A DNA stretch of 27,042 bases from positions 1 to 27,042 of the forward strand of contig JAEZCF010000163.1 in the NCBI GenBank assembly GCA_023430045.1. Direction: 5' to 3'. A model generated the notes under the pieces. That model made no database searches. It had not been told where the DNA came from and saw only the letters and a list, made by a program, of their open reading frames with translations. This DNA is from Pseudomonadota bacterium. GTDB taxonomy: Bacteria; Pseudomonadota; Gammaproteobacteria; Xanthomonadales; Xanthomonadaceae. The position numbers and the translations under genes were made by a program. Shown piece after piece: positions 1-7,870 of this stretch; the stretch's first letter is position 1, and every line of letters begins with the position of its first letter.

Positions 1-97
1 CCCCATGAGCCCATGAGCCCACCCCACCACCAGCTGTCAGCCGTCAGTCGCCAGCCGCCCCGCTGAAGCGGATGGCCCACCGGCGAGCCCTTCCCCG

Positions 98-106
98 TGC
101 GATAAT
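98..106 (+). promoter_or_regulatory. Extended -10 promoter element of lepA
   Basis: The sequence TGCGATAAT has the TGn extension directly before a good -10 hexamer (GATAAT, 5 of 6 to consensus at 101-106), 40 bases upstream of the lepA ATG. No convincing -35 hexamer is seen at the usual distance, which fits an extended -10 promoter. The rlmD and nagZ upstream regions carry nearly the same string. The remaining bases 1-97 hold no gene that I can support, only a short direct repeat of CCCATGAG near position 3. Confidence 0.45.
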
Positions 107-146
107 CCGACGTTTACCCTGACGACGCCGCGCGCCGCCGCCACCT

Positions 147-1955
147 ATGTCCTCTGATCCGATGCGGAACATCCGCAACTTCTCCATCATTGCCCATGTC
201 GACCACGGCAAGTCCACGCTGGCCGATCGCATCATCCAGCTGTGCGGTGGCCTGCAGGCCCGCGAGATGGAAGCGCAGGTGCTCGACTCGAATCCGATCG
301 AGCGCGAGCGCGGCATCACCATCAAGGCACAGTCGGTCTCGCTGCCGTATGTGGCGAAGGATGGCCAGACCTACCACCTGAACTTCATCGACACCCCCGG
401 CCACGTGGACTTCTCGTATGAAGTCAGCCGCTCGCTGGCGGCCTGCGAAGGTGCTCTGCTGGTGGTGGATGCGGCCCAGGGCGTGGAAGCGCAGTCGGTG
501 GCCAACTGCTACACGGCAGTGGAGCAGGGCCTGGAAGTGGTGCCGGTGATCAACAAGATCGACCTGCCCACCGCCGACATCGAGCGTGCCAAGGCGGAAA
601 TCGAGGCGGTGATCGGCATCGATGCCGAAGACGCCGTGCCGGTCAGCGCCAAGACCGGCCTGAACGTGCAGGACGTGCTGGAAGCCATCGTGCACCGCAT
701 ACCGCCGCCGGTACCGCGTGATACCGAAAAGCTGCAGGCGTTGATCATCGATTCCTGGTTCGACAACTACCTGGGTGTGGTGTCGCTGGTGCGTGTGATG
801 CAGGGCGAGGTCAAGGCCGGCGACAAACTGCTGGTGATGTCCACCGGACGCACCCACCAGGTCGACAACGTCGGTGTGTTCACCCCCAAGCGCAAGGTGC
901 TGCCGAAGCTGCAGGCCGGCGAGGTGGGCTGGATCACCGCCAGCATCAAGGATGTGCACGGTGCCCCGGTGGGCGATACCCTGACCCTGGCCGCCGATCC
1001 GGCGCCGAAGCCGCTGCCGGGCTTCCAGGAAATGCAGCCGCGCGTGTTCGCGGGCCTGTTCCCGGTCGACGCCGAGGACTACCCGGACCTGCGTGAGGCA
1101 CTGGACAAGCTGCGCCTGAACGATGCCGCGCTGCGCTTCGAACCGGAAAGTTCGGAGGCGATGGGCTTCGGTTTCCGCTGCGGCTTCCTCGGCATGCTGC
1201 ACATGGAAATCGTGCAGGAGCGCCTGGAACGGGAATACAACCTCGACCTGATCAGCACCGCGCCGACGGTGGTCTACGAGGTGCTCAAGACCGACGGCTC
1301 CATCGTCAACATGGACAATCCGGCCAAGCTGCCGCCGGTGAACCAGGTGACCGAGGTGCGCGAGCCGATCATCCGCGCCAACATCCTCACGCCCGAGGAA
1401 TACATCGGCAACATCATCAAGCTGTGCGAGGAAAAGCGCGGCAGCCAGCTGGGCATCAACTACCTGGGCAGCCAGGTGCAGATCAGTTACGAGCTGCCGA
1501 TGGCCGAAGTGGTGCTGGATTTCTTCGACAAGCTGAAATCGGTCAGCCGTGGCTATGCGTCGCTGGACTATCACTTCGTGCGCTTCGATGCCGGCCCGTT
1601 CGTGCGCGTGGACGTGCTGATCAACGGCGACAAGGTCGATGCACTGTCGCTTATCGTCCACCGGTCGCACTCTGATCGTCGGGGCCGCGAGCTGTGCGAG
1701 AAGATGAAGGACCTGATTCCGCGGCAGATGTTCGACGTGGCCATCCAGGCCGCGATCGGCTCGCAGGTGATCGCCCGCACCACCGTGAAAGCCATGCGCA
1801 AGAACGTGTTGGCCAAGTGCTACGGCGGCGACGTGTCGCGAAAGAAGAAGCTGCTGGAGAAGCAGAAGGAAGGCAAGAAGCGCATGAAGCAGGTCGGCCG
1901 TGTGGAAATTCCACAGGAAGCCTTCCTCGCCGTGCTGCAGATGGACAACAAGTAA
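147..1955 (+). CDS. lepA: Elongation factor 4 (LepA), ribosome-associated GTPase
   Basis: This is a 602-residue translational GTPase, the normal length for LepA/EF4, which acts on ribosomes in the cytoplasm (back-translocation and/or initiation and assembly roles have been proposed). The G domain is intact: G1 AHVDHGKST at residues 16-24, G2 ERGITI at 54-59, G3 DTPGH at 82-86 and G4 NKID at 136-139. The EF-G-like domains follow, and the C-terminus has the LepA-specific basic tail (SRKKKLLEKQKEGKKRMKQ type). The ATG at 147 has no clear Shine-Dalgarno site. An in-frame ATG at 162 (MRNIRNF) is an alternative start, but the longer MSSDPMRNI start is the one I know from xanthomonads. It heads an operon with lepB 58 bases downstream, the classical lepA-lepB pairing. 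Confidence 0.97.
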   Translation: MSSDPMRNIRNFSIIAHVDHGKSTLADRIIQLCGGLQAREMEAQVLDSNPIERERGITIKAQSVSLPYVAKDGQTYHLNFIDTPGHVDFSYEVSRSLAACEGALLVVDAAQGVEAQSVANCYTAVEQGLEVVPVINKIDLPTADIERAKAEIEAVIGIDAEDAVPVSAKTGLNVQDVLEAIVHRIPPPVPRDTEKLQALIIDSWFDNYLGVVSLVRVMQGEVKAGDKLLVMSTGRTHQVDNVGVFTPKRKVLPKLQAGEVGWITASIKDVHGAPVGDTLTLAADPAPKPLPGFQEMQPRVFAGLFPVDAEDYPDLREALDKLRLNDAALRFEPESSEAMGFGFRCGFLGMLHMEIVQERLEREYNLDLISTAPTVVYEVLKTDGSIVNMDNPAKLPPVNQVTEVREPIIRANILTPEEYIGNIIKLCEEKRGSQLGINYLGSQVQISYELPMAEVVLDFFDKLKSVSRGYASLDYHFVRFDAGPFVRVDVLINGDKVDALSLIVHRSHSDRRGRELCEKMKDLIPRQMFDVAIQAAIGSQVIARTTVKAMRKNVLAKCYGGDVSRKKKLLEKQKEGKKRMKQVGRVEIPQEAFLAVLQMDNK

Positions 1956-1957
1956 AG

Positions 1958-1984
1958 GTAGAGTCGGCCCACTACCGGGCCGGT
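1958..1984 (+). repeat. SMAG/REP-like GTAG-headed palindrome
   Basis: It begins GTAGAG and contains the inverted repeat CGGCCC (1965-1970) / GGGCCG (1977-1982) around a six-base loop, two bases after the lepA stop codon. The form (GTAG head, GC-rich stem) matches the SMAG class of repetitive extragenic palindromes described in Stenotrophomonas maltophilia. In the mRNA it would make a hairpin between lepA and lepB that could uncouple their expression or stabilise the lepA end. Family membership is from memory of the class, not a search. Confidence 0.6.
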
Positions 1985-2013
1985 TTGCCCTGATTTCCTG
2001 CAAAGGACCCTGA

Positions 2014-2808
2014 ATGAAACTGTTTGAGTTCCTCCTGGTCGCGCTGACCCTGGCCTCCGGCCTGATCCTGCTCGCCGACAAGCTGTATTTCGCCCGGCGT
2101 CGTGCACGCCGCGCCGGTCTGCTGGACAGCGAGCCGGCGCTGGTGGATTACTCGCGGGCATTTTTCCCGGTGCTGGCGATCGTGCTGGTGGTGCGCAGCT
2201 TCATCGCCGAACCGTACAAGATTCCGTCCAGCTCGATGATGCCGAACCTGCTGATCGGCGATTTCATCCTGGTCAACAAGTTCGCCTATGGCCTGCGCCT
2301 GCCGCTGACCAACACCAAGGTCGTGCCGGTGGGCGAGCCGGCGCGTGGTGACGTGGTGGTGTTCCACTTCCCGGGCCACAACGACCAGGACCCGGCCAAG
2401 GGCGAGAATTTCATCAAGCGGGTGATCGGCGTGCCCGGCGACCATGTCGCCTTCGAAGGCAATGCGCTGATCCTGAACGGCGAACCGGTGAAGTACGAGG
2501 ACAAGGGCGTCTACGCGGGCCATCGCGGCCAGGGCGAAGGTTCCAGCCTGCTAGTGGAGGAGCTGCCAGGACGCACCCACACGGTGCTGGAGACGGCGTA
2601 TCCTGCCGGGCAGGGCGAATGGACCGTTCCGGCGGGCCGCTACCTGGTGATGGGCGACAACCGCGACAACAGTGACGATGGCCGTTTCTGGGGCCTTCTG
2701 CCGGAACAGAACCTGCGCGGCAAGGCATTCCTGATCTGGCTCAACTGCTCCGGCTGGTTCTGCAAGGACGGTTTCGAACCGTCGCGGATCGGTTCGGGCG
2801 TGAAGTGA
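2014..2808 (+). CDS. lepB: Signal peptidase I (LepB)
   Basis: This inner-membrane serine peptidase of family S26 removes signal peptides from exported proteins. The 264-residue protein has two N-terminal membrane segments (about residues 3-22 and 49-64) and the S26 boxes. IPSSSMMPNL carries the nucleophile Ser74, ENFIKRVIGVPGD carries the general base Lys135, and GDNRDNSDDGRFWG lies at 214-227. The ATG at 2014 is preceded by AAGGA at 2003-2007, a suitable ribosome-binding site. It lies in the lepA-lepB-DUF4845-rnc-era-recO operon, and the next gene starts 28 bases after its stop. Nothing is truncated or missing. Confidence 0.97.
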   Translation: MKLFEFLLVALTLASGLILLADKLYFARRRARRAGLLDSEPALVDYSRAFFPVLAIVLVVRSFIAEPYKIPSSSMMPNLLIGDFILVNKFAYGLRLPLTNTKVVPVGEPARGDVVVFHFPGHNDQDPAKGENFIKRVIGVPGDHVAFEGNALILNGEPVKYEDKGVYAGHRGQGEGSSLLVEELPGRTHTVLETAYPAGQGEWTVPAGRYLVMGDNRDNSDDGRFWGLLPEQNLRGKAFLIWLNCSGWFCKDGFEPSRIGSGVK

Positions 2809-2836
2809 ACACCAACGCGTATCTGGGGAGAACGCA

Positions 2837-3220
2837 ATGAAGCACATGGGCACGCAGCGCGGCATGACCTTGACCTCCTTCCTGGTGGTCCTGATCGTGG
2901 TCGGTTTCTTCCTGTACATCGGCATGAAGCTGTTCCCGATGTACCAGGAGTACTACGCCGTGCGTTCGGCGATGAAGAGCCTGGCCAAGGAGCCTGGCAT
3001 CGGCAGCATGCAGCCGGCCAACATCCAGTCGCTGTTCTTCAAGCGCCTTTACATCAACTATTCCGACAACGTGAAGCCTTCCAACGTGAAGTTCGACCGC
3101 AGGGACAACGGCTGGACCCTGCGCGTGAACTACGAAGTGCGCCGTCCTCTGGTCGGCAACCTCGATGTGGTCGGCAAGTTTGATTCAACCCAGGACCTGA
3201 CCCGTAGCGGTGCCGAATAA
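2837..3220 (+). CDS. DUF4845 single-pass membrane protein
   Basis: This 127-residue protein matches the DUF4845 family that commonly sits between lepB and rnc in beta- and gammaproteobacteria. Its function is unknown. The N-terminus has a short polar stretch, then one hydrophobic segment (about residues 11-31), then a soluble periplasmic-type domain of about 95 residues. The N-terminus QRGMTLTSF looks like a class III (prepilin-type) leader, with Gly9 before Met-Thr-Leu-Thr-Ser-Phe, but it lacks the Glu usual at mature position 5, so processing is doubtful. GGGGAGA at 2825-2831 is a good ribosome-binding site for the ATG at 2837. Its end overlaps the rnc start by 11 bases, implying translational coupling. 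Confidence 0.85.
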   Translation: MKHMGTQRGMTLTSFLVVLIVVGFFLYIGMKLFPMYQEYYAVRSAMKSLAKEPGIGSMQPANIQSLFFKRLYINYSDNVKPSNVKFDRRDNGWTLRVNYEVRRPLVGNLDVVGKFDSTQDLTRSGAE

Positions 3221-3893
3221 ACCTTTCCAACGTGGTGACCGCATAGGCCACCCCTTTTCCGACCCGGGCCTGCTCGCGCAGGCGCTGACGCATCGTTCCG
3301 CCGGTGTGCCGCACAACGAGCGGCTGGAATTCCTTGGCGACAGCATCGTCAACATGCTGGTGGCGCAGGCGTTGTACCAGCGCTGGCCGAAGGCCGACGA
3401 AGGCGCGCTGACCCGCGCCCGCGCCGAGCTGGTGCGCGAAGCCGCGCTGGCGACGATCGCGCGCGAACTGCAGCTGGGCGAGCGGATCACCCTGGGTGCG
3501 GGCGAAATGAAGACCGGCGGCCATCGTCGCGATTCCATCCTTGCCGACACGTTCGAGGCGGTAGTCGCGGCGATCTACCTGGATGCCGGCTTCGAGGCCT
3601 GCCGCGACGTGGTGCTGCCGTGGTTCGAAGCGTCCATGGCCGCGCTGCCGGCGACCGGGCGCCCGGAGAAGGATCCCAAGACGCGCCTGCAGGAATGGCT
3701 GCAGGGCCGGCAACGCCCCCTGCCGCAGTACGAACTGGTGTCAGAGTCCGGTGACGACCACGCCAAGATATTCCGGGTACGCTGCAACCTGACCGAACCG
3801 GCCGCAGTCACCGAGGGCGAAGGCGCCTCGCGACGGCTGGCCGAACAACAGGCGGCTGCGGCCGCACTCGAACTACTGGTGGATTCAAAGTGA
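3210..3893 (+). CDS. rnc: Ribonuclease III
   Basis: RNase III cleaves double-stranded RNA during rRNA maturation and mRNA turnover. The 227-residue protein has the catalytic domain with the signature NERLEFLGDS (Glu37, Glu40, Asp44) and the second metal-binding pair Asp113 and Glu116 in DSILADTFEA. A C-terminal double-stranded RNA-binding domain follows (about residues 150-225, ending with an Ala-rich helix). The start is a GTG at 3210 inside the DUF4845 gene. The era GTG overlaps the rnc stop by four bases (GTGA), so DUF4845, rnc and era are translationally chained. The rnc-era pairing is widely conserved and links rRNA processing with 30S assembly. Confidence 0.96.
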   Translation: MPNKPFQRGDRIGHPFSDPGLLAQALTHRSAGVPHNERLEFLGDSIVNMLVAQALYQRWPKADEGALTRARAELVREAALATIARELQLGERITLGAGEMKTGGHRRDSILADTFEAVVAAIYLDAGFEACRDVVLPWFEASMAALPATGRPEKDPKTRLQEWLQGRQRPLPQYELVSESGDDHAKIFRVRCNLTEPAAVTEGEGASRRLAEQQAAAAALELLVDSK

Positions 3894-4786
3894 GCGAACA
3901 GATGCCCCATCATTGCGGCAGCGTAGCCGTCATCGGCCGGCCCAACGTTGGCAAATCGACCCTGACCAATGCGTTGGTCGGGGCCAAGGTCAGCATCGTG
4001 TCGAACCGGCCGCAGACCACCCGCCACCGCCTGCTCGGCATCGCCACCTTCCCGGAAGGCCAGCTGGTGCTGGTCGATACCCCCGGCCTGCACAAGGTGC
4101 AGAAGCGGGCCATGAACCGGGTGATGAACCGCGCCGCGCGCGGCTCGCTGGAAGGCGTGGACGCCGGCCTGCTGGTGATCGAAGCCGGACGCTGGGACGA
4201 GGAGGATGCGCTGGCGTTCAACGTACTGCGCGATTCCGGCATCCCGGTGGTGCTGGTGGTCAACAAGGTCGACCGGCTGAAGGAAAAGGCCGCGCTGCTG
4301 CCGTTCCTGCAGCAGGTGACCGAAGGTCGCGAATTCGCCGCCGTGCACCCGATCTCCGCGCAGAAGCGCAACGGCCTGGAAGCACTGGTACGCGACGTGC
4401 TGAAGCTGCTGCCGGTAGCGCCGCCGATGTTCGGCGAAGACGAGATCACCGACCGCAGCCAGCGTTTCCTGGCGGGTGAACTGGTGCGCGAACAGCTGAT
4501 GCGCCAGTTGGGCGAGGAACTGCCCTATGCCACCACGGTGGAGATCGAGCGGTTCACCGAAGATGGCAACCTGCTGCGTATCGGCGCGGTGATCTGGGTC
4601 GAGCGCGAAGGCCAGAAGGCGATCGTGATCGGCAAGGGCGGCACCCGCCTGAAGGAGATCGGTGCCAAGTCGCGGCTGCAGATGGAGCGGCTGTTCGGTG
4701 CCAAGGTGTTCCTGGAAACCTGGGTGCGCGTGCGCGAAGGCTGGTCCGACGACGAGGCCGCGCTGAAGGCCTTCGGCTACGACTGA
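3890..4786 (+). CDS. era: GTPase Era, 16S rRNA / 30S assembly factor
   Basis: Era is a GTPase that binds the 3' end of 16S rRNA and guides 30S maturation. The 298-residue length is typical. The G domain shows GRPNVGKST (16-24), DTPG (63-66) and NKVD (125-128). The C-terminal KH RNA-binding domain contains the GKGG loop at 248-251 and ends KAFGYD, as in other proteobacterial Era proteins. The start is GTG, overlapping the last bases of rnc. recO begins 15 bases after the era stop, so the rnc-era-recO block is probably one transcript. Confidence 0.97.
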   Translation: MSEQMPHHCGSVAVIGRPNVGKSTLTNALVGAKVSIVSNRPQTTRHRLLGIATFPEGQLVLVDTPGLHKVQKRAMNRVMNRAARGSLEGVDAGLLVIEAGRWDEEDALAFNVLRDSGIPVVLVVNKVDRLKEKAALLPFLQQVTEGREFAAVHPISAQKRNGLEALVRDVLKLLPVAPPMFGEDEITDRSQRFLAGELVREQLMRQLGEELPYATTVEIERFTEDGNLLRIGAVIWVEREGQKAIVIGKGGTRLKEIGAKSRLQMERLFGAKVFLETWVRVREGWSDDEAALKAFGYD

Positions 4787-4801
4787 GCCTGCGGGCGGCC
4801 G

Positions 4802-5530
4802 ATGACGATGCGCATCGAGGCCGAGCCGGCGTTCGTGCTGCATGCACGGGCCTACCGTGAAACCAGCCTGCTGGTCGAGGTGCTGAGTGCCACGAACGGG
4901 CGCATGGGCCTGCTGGCGCGCGGTGTATCCAGCGCGAAGGGGCAGGTGCTGCGTGCGGCCCTGCAGCCGCTGCAGTGGATCCGGTTTGATGCCGTGCAGC
5001 GCGGCGAACTGGCGCAGCTGCGCGGCGCCGAGGCGCTGGATGCGGCGCCTCGGCTGGCCGGGCAGGACATGCTGGCCGGCTTCTATGTCAATGAACTGGT
5101 GATGCGGCTGGCGCCGCGGCACGACCCTGTGCCGGACCTGTATCGCGCCTATGGGGAAGTGCGGGCGCGGCTGGCGCTTGGGCTCCCGCTGGCCTGGAGC
5201 TTGCGCCGCTTCGAACGCAATCTGCTGGATGCCCTCGGGGTCGGTTTCGACCTGATCACGGCCAGCGACGGCAGGCCGGTGGATGCCGCCGCGCGCTATG
5301 AACTCGACCCGTTGGAAGGGCCTCGGAGGCTGCTGTCCGAACGTGATGGGCAGGGACGCCGTGGCACGGTGACTGGCGCGGCGCTGCTGGCGCTGGCGCG
5401 CGACCAGGAACCGGCAGCGGATGATCTGGCCAGCATGCGGCTGCCGATGCGCGCGGTGCTGGCGCATCACCTGGGTGCGCGCGGGCTGAAATCCTGGGAG
5501 CTGCTGGACGACTTCGCCACCCGGCGGTAA
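4802..5530 (+). CDS. recO: DNA repair protein RecO
   Basis: RecO (242 residues) mediates loading of RecA onto SSB-coated single-stranded DNA in the RecF pathway. The N-terminal OB-fold is recognisable (AFVLHARAYRETSLLVEVL, then GRMGLLARGVSSAKG), followed by the helical domain with FYVNELVMRL. The C-terminal region has no obvious zinc-finger cysteines, which is common in proteobacterial RecO. The ATG at 4802 is taken as start; a second in-frame ATG at 4808 is equally possible, since neither has a strong Shine-Dalgarno site. It is the last gene of the lepA-recO operon and converges on the receiver-Hpt gene, with a SMAG-like palindrome between them. Confidence 0.93.
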   Translation: MTMRIEAEPAFVLHARAYRETSLLVEVLSATNGRMGLLARGVSSAKGQVLRAALQPLQWIRFDAVQRGELAQLRGAEALDAAPRLAGQDMLAGFYVNELVMRLAPRHDPVPDLYRAYGEVRARLALGLPLAWSLRRFERNLLDALGVGFDLITASDGRPVDAAARYELDPLEGPRRLLSERDGQGRRGTVTGAALLALARDQEPAADDLASMRLPMRAVLAHHLGARGLKSWELLDDFATRR

Positions 5531-5547
5531 TCGCCCCGGCATCACCG

Positions 5548-5570
5548 GTAGTGCCGGCCTCTGGCCGGCA
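5548..5570 (+). repeat. SMAG/REP-like GTAG-headed palindrome
   Basis: GTAG at 5548-5551 is followed by a perfect 8-bp inverted repeat, TGCCGGCC (5552-5559) and GGCCGGCA (5563-5570), around a TCT loop. This closely fits the SMAG class of Stenotrophomonas maltophilia. It lies in the 49-base gap between the convergent recO and receiver-Hpt genes, where the hairpin could act as a bidirectional transcript end, although there is no T tract. Confidence 0.75.
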
Positions 5571-5579
5571 AGCCTTGGC

Positions 5580-6308
5580 TCAATGCAACAACGCGGCGAC
5601 CGCCTTCTGGAAGCTCGTGCGTGCCTGGGGCGACGCGGGCGCCTGATGCAGGGTGCGCACCGCACGTGCCAGCCTCGCTGCACCCACGAACCCGCAGCTG
5701 GCCTGCAGCCGGTGCAACTGGTTGCGCAGGGCCGGCTCATCGTGGCGATCCACGGCCTGTTCGACCGCGTCGCGCACGCTGGGCAGCTCCGCCAGGAACA
5801 GTTCGCGCAGCGCCACCAGGTGGTTGCGTTGGCCATTCAGTGCGGCCAGCGCAGTGATCTCGTCCCAATCCTGGGCATCGTTCGATGTAGTTGGGAGTGC
5901 GGCGGACCTGGCCGGCGCAGGGCTCCGCGCCAACGCGCCGCGAACGGCATCGAGCAGCGCGTCACGGGTGATCGGCTTCACCAGGATCTCGGCAAACCCC
6001 GCCTCGCGCAGGCGGACATGCTGGCGGGCGTCGCGATCGGCGGTATGCGCCAGCGCAGGGGTCTGCGGGTGAAGCGCGCGCAGGCGTTGCAGCACCTGGC
6101 TGCCATGGCCATCGGGCAGGTTGGCGTCGATCAGCCACAGGTCATGACGGGACGCACCGCCCACCGCCAGCGCGCTGGCCAGCGAATCGGCGGTATCCAC
6201 GTCAGCGGGGAGCGTTTCCAGCGCGGCCTTGAGAAAGCCGCGACTGATGATGTCGTCCTCGACCAGCAGGAAACGGGGGCGCGGGGGCCGCGGCGGGGTC
6301 GTCTGCAT
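5580..6308 (-). CDS. Receiver-Hpt phosphorelay protein
   Basis: This 242-residue soluble protein fuses a response-regulator receiver domain to a histidine phosphotransfer domain, with no kinase and no DNA-binding domain. The receiver (about residues 11-125) shows the acidic pair in LVEDD (Asp18, Asp19), the phospho-acceptor Asp61 in LIDANLPDGHG and the conserved Lys111 in LVKPI. The C-terminal helical Hpt domain (about 150-240) has NQLHRLQASCGFVGA, with His199 as the predicted phosphohistidine. The start is the ATG at 6308, because GGAGG lies nine bases upstream on this strand; the open frame continues much further upstream only as antisense to rlmD. It probably shuttles phosphate between a hybrid kinase and another regulator. 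No partner is encoded nearby, and the target is unknown. Confidence 0.88.
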   Translation of the reverse strand: MQTTPPRPPRPRFLLVEDDIISRGFLKAALETLPADVDTADSLASALAVGGASRHDLWLIDANLPDGHGSQVLQRLRALHPQTPALAHTADRDARQHVRLREAGFAEILVKPITRDALLDAVRGALARSPAPARSAALPTTSNDAQDWDEITALAALNGQRNHLVALRELFLAELPSVRDAVEQAVDRHDEPALRNQLHRLQASCGFVGAARLARAVRTLHQAPASPQARTSFQKAVAALLH

Positions 6309-6392
6309 AAGGGCTGCCTCCATGTCAGCTATGTGCATATTAACCGCCGCAAGGGCCCACGCAAGCAGGCGCGGGCGCTCGCGGGCCCTATC

Positions 6393-6401
6393 TGCGACAA
6401 T
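6393..6401 (+). promoter_or_regulatory. Extended -10 promoter element of rlmD
   Basis: TCTGCGACAATACG gives a TGn-extended -10 (TG at 6393-6394, GACAAT at 6396-6401), 33 bases before the rlmD GTG. No -35 hexamer is evident. The same string, TCTGCGACAAT, precedes nagZ. Confidence 0.45.
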
Positions 6402-6434
6402 ACGCACCCTTTTTTGCCCGCAGCCGTCCGCCAC

Positions 6435-7769
6435 GTGGCCCGTCACCGTTCCCGCATCGACCGTACTCCCTTCTCCACCGACATCCTCGACCTCAGCCAT
6501 GACGGCCGGGGCGTAGCCCGCCGTGAAGGCGAGGGCGGCAAGGTCACCTTCATCAGTGGCGCGTTGCCGGGCGAAGTGGTGATGGCCGAGCAGACCGCGC
6601 GCAGCCGTCATTTCGACGAGGCGCGCACGCTGGAAGTGGTGCAGGCGTCGCCGCTGCGGGTGCAGCCGCGTTGCCCGCATTTCGGCGTATGCGCGGGCTG
6701 CGTGCTGCAGCATCTGGATGAAGGTGAGCAGATCGTCGCCAAGCAGCGGGTGCTGATGGACAACCTGAAGCGCATCGGCCATGTGGAGCCTGCCGCCGTG
6801 CTGCCACCGCTGGTCGGCGACAGCTGGGGCTATCGCCGCAAGGGACGTTTCTCGGTGCGCCGGGTGGAGAAGAAGGACCGCACGCTGGTGGGTTTCCGCG
6901 AGCAGGATCCGCGTTTCGTGGCCGATCTCAGCCAGTGCCTGACCGTCATTCCGGAGGTCGGGCTGAAGGTGTCGGCATTGTCGGCATTCGTGGAAACGCT
7001 GGACGGCAAGCGCGACATTCCGCAGATCGAGTTCATCGCCGGCGACGAGGCGGTCATGCTGACCATCCGCCACATGCAGCCGCTGAGCGATGCCGACCGC
7101 GCCGCGTGGACGGCCTTTGGCCAGGAGCACGGTTTCGCCATCTCCCTGCAGCCCGGTGGCGTGGAAACGGTGCAGCCGCTGTGGCCGGCGCAGGTGCCGC
7201 TGTCGTTCCGGCTTGCGCCGTGGGACGTGGAGCTTGCCTTCCGCCCGCTGGATTTCATCCAGGTCAACGCGAAGCTCAACGTGGAAATGATCGCGCTGGC
7301 GCTGGAACTGCTGGGGGCGGGGCCGGACGAACGGGTGCTGGATCTGTTCTGCGGGCTGGGCAACTTCACCCTGCCGCTGGCGCGTACCGTGCGCGAAGTG
7401 GTGGGCGTGGAGGGTGATGCCGGCCTGGTGGCGCGGGCGAAGGAGAATGCCGTGCGCAATGGGCTGGGCAATGCCTCGTTCCATGCTGCCGACCTGACCC
7501 AGGACCAGCGTCAGGCGTCTTGGATGCGCGAAGGTTTCGACAAGCTGCTGCTGGATCCGCCTCGTTCGGGCGCGATCGATGTGCTGCAGCAGCTGCCGCT
7601 GAAGCAGTTCAGGCGGATCGTGTATGTCAGCTGCCATCCGGGTTCGCTGGCGCGCGATGCGGGCTACCTGGTCAACGAGCAGGGGTTCAGGCTGGTCAGC
7701 GCGGGTGCGATGGACATGTTCCCGCATACCGCGCACGTGGAAAGCATCGCGGTGTTCGAGCGGGCCTGA
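6435..7769 (+). CDS. rlmD: 23S rRNA (uracil(1939)-C5)-methyltransferase RlmD
   Basis: RlmD (formerly RumA) uses S-adenosylmethionine to methylate U1939 of 23S rRNA. The 444-residue protein has an N-terminal TRAM domain (about 1-70). Four [4Fe-4S] cysteines follow (Cys80, Cys86 and Cys89 in CPHFGVCAGC, plus Cys168), then the SAM-binding DLFCGLGNFTLP (303-314), DPPR (374-377) and the nucleophile Cys400 in VYVSCHPGSLARD. The start is taken as GTG 6435, giving MARHRSRIDRTPF, which fits family N-termini. The open frame extends upstream through sequence antisense to the receiver-Hpt gene and is not coding there. There is no Shine-Dalgarno site, and the putative 5' leader is only about 27 bases. It is divergent from the receiver-Hpt gene. 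Confidence 0.95.
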   Translation: MARHRSRIDRTPFSTDILDLSHDGRGVARREGEGGKVTFISGALPGEVVMAEQTARSRHFDEARTLEVVQASPLRVQPRCPHFGVCAGCVLQHLDEGEQIVAKQRVLMDNLKRIGHVEPAAVLPPLVGDSWGYRRKGRFSVRRVEKKDRTLVGFREQDPRFVADLSQCLTVIPEVGLKVSALSAFVETLDGKRDIPQIEFIAGDEAVMLTIRHMQPLSDADRAAWTAFGQEHGFAISLQPGGVETVQPLWPAQVPLSFRLAPWDVELAFRPLDFIQVNAKLNVEMIALALELLGAGPDERVLDLFCGLGNFTLPLARTVREVVGVEGDAGLVARAKENAVRNGLGNASFHAADLTQDQRQASWMREGFDKLLLDPPRSGAIDVLQQLPLKQFRRIVYVSCHPGSLARDAGYLVNEQGFRLVSAGAMDMFPHTAHVESIAVFERA

Positions 7770-7839
7770 AGCGCGGTTCCGGCGTGCTCTGTACCGGCAG
7801 CCGTTGCTCCTGGGTTTCGATGGATGACGCGCGCTGGTC

Positions 7840-7865
7840 GTGACGTCACGCTGTTCGCTCATAAT
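7840..7865 (+). promoter_or_regulatory. Putative promoter with palindrome ahead of the CYTH gene
   Basis: A -10-like CATAAT (5 of 6 to consensus) at 7860-7865 ends only five bases before the CYTH ATG at 7871. If used, transcription would start at or next to the ATG, giving a leaderless mRNA. The perfect 10-bp palindrome GTGACGTCAC at 7840-7849 covers the expected -35 area and could be an operator, but such a short palindrome can occur by chance. Confidence 0.35.
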
Positions 7866-7870
7866 GGGCC

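Noticed and set aside
114..2081. A 655-codon open frame on the minus strand across lepA
   Set aside because: It is antisense to a perfectly conserved lepA, is extremely rich in His, Arg, Leu and Gln as expected of a high-GC shadow frame, and has no ribosome-binding site.
3575..5836. A long minus-strand open frame (753 codons) across rnc, era and recO
   Set aside because: It is a shadow of three well-identified genes and has the Arg/Gln/His-rich composition of antisense frames.
5583..6434. An N-terminal extension of rlmD making a 728-residue fusion
   Set aside because: The extension is antisense to the receiver-Hpt gene, and the TRAM-domain start at GTG 6435 gives the normal RlmD length.
6309..7862. 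An N-terminal extension of the receiver-Hpt protein to 760 residues
   Set aside because: The extra part is antisense to rlmD; GGAGG nine bases before the ATG at 6308 fixes the start.
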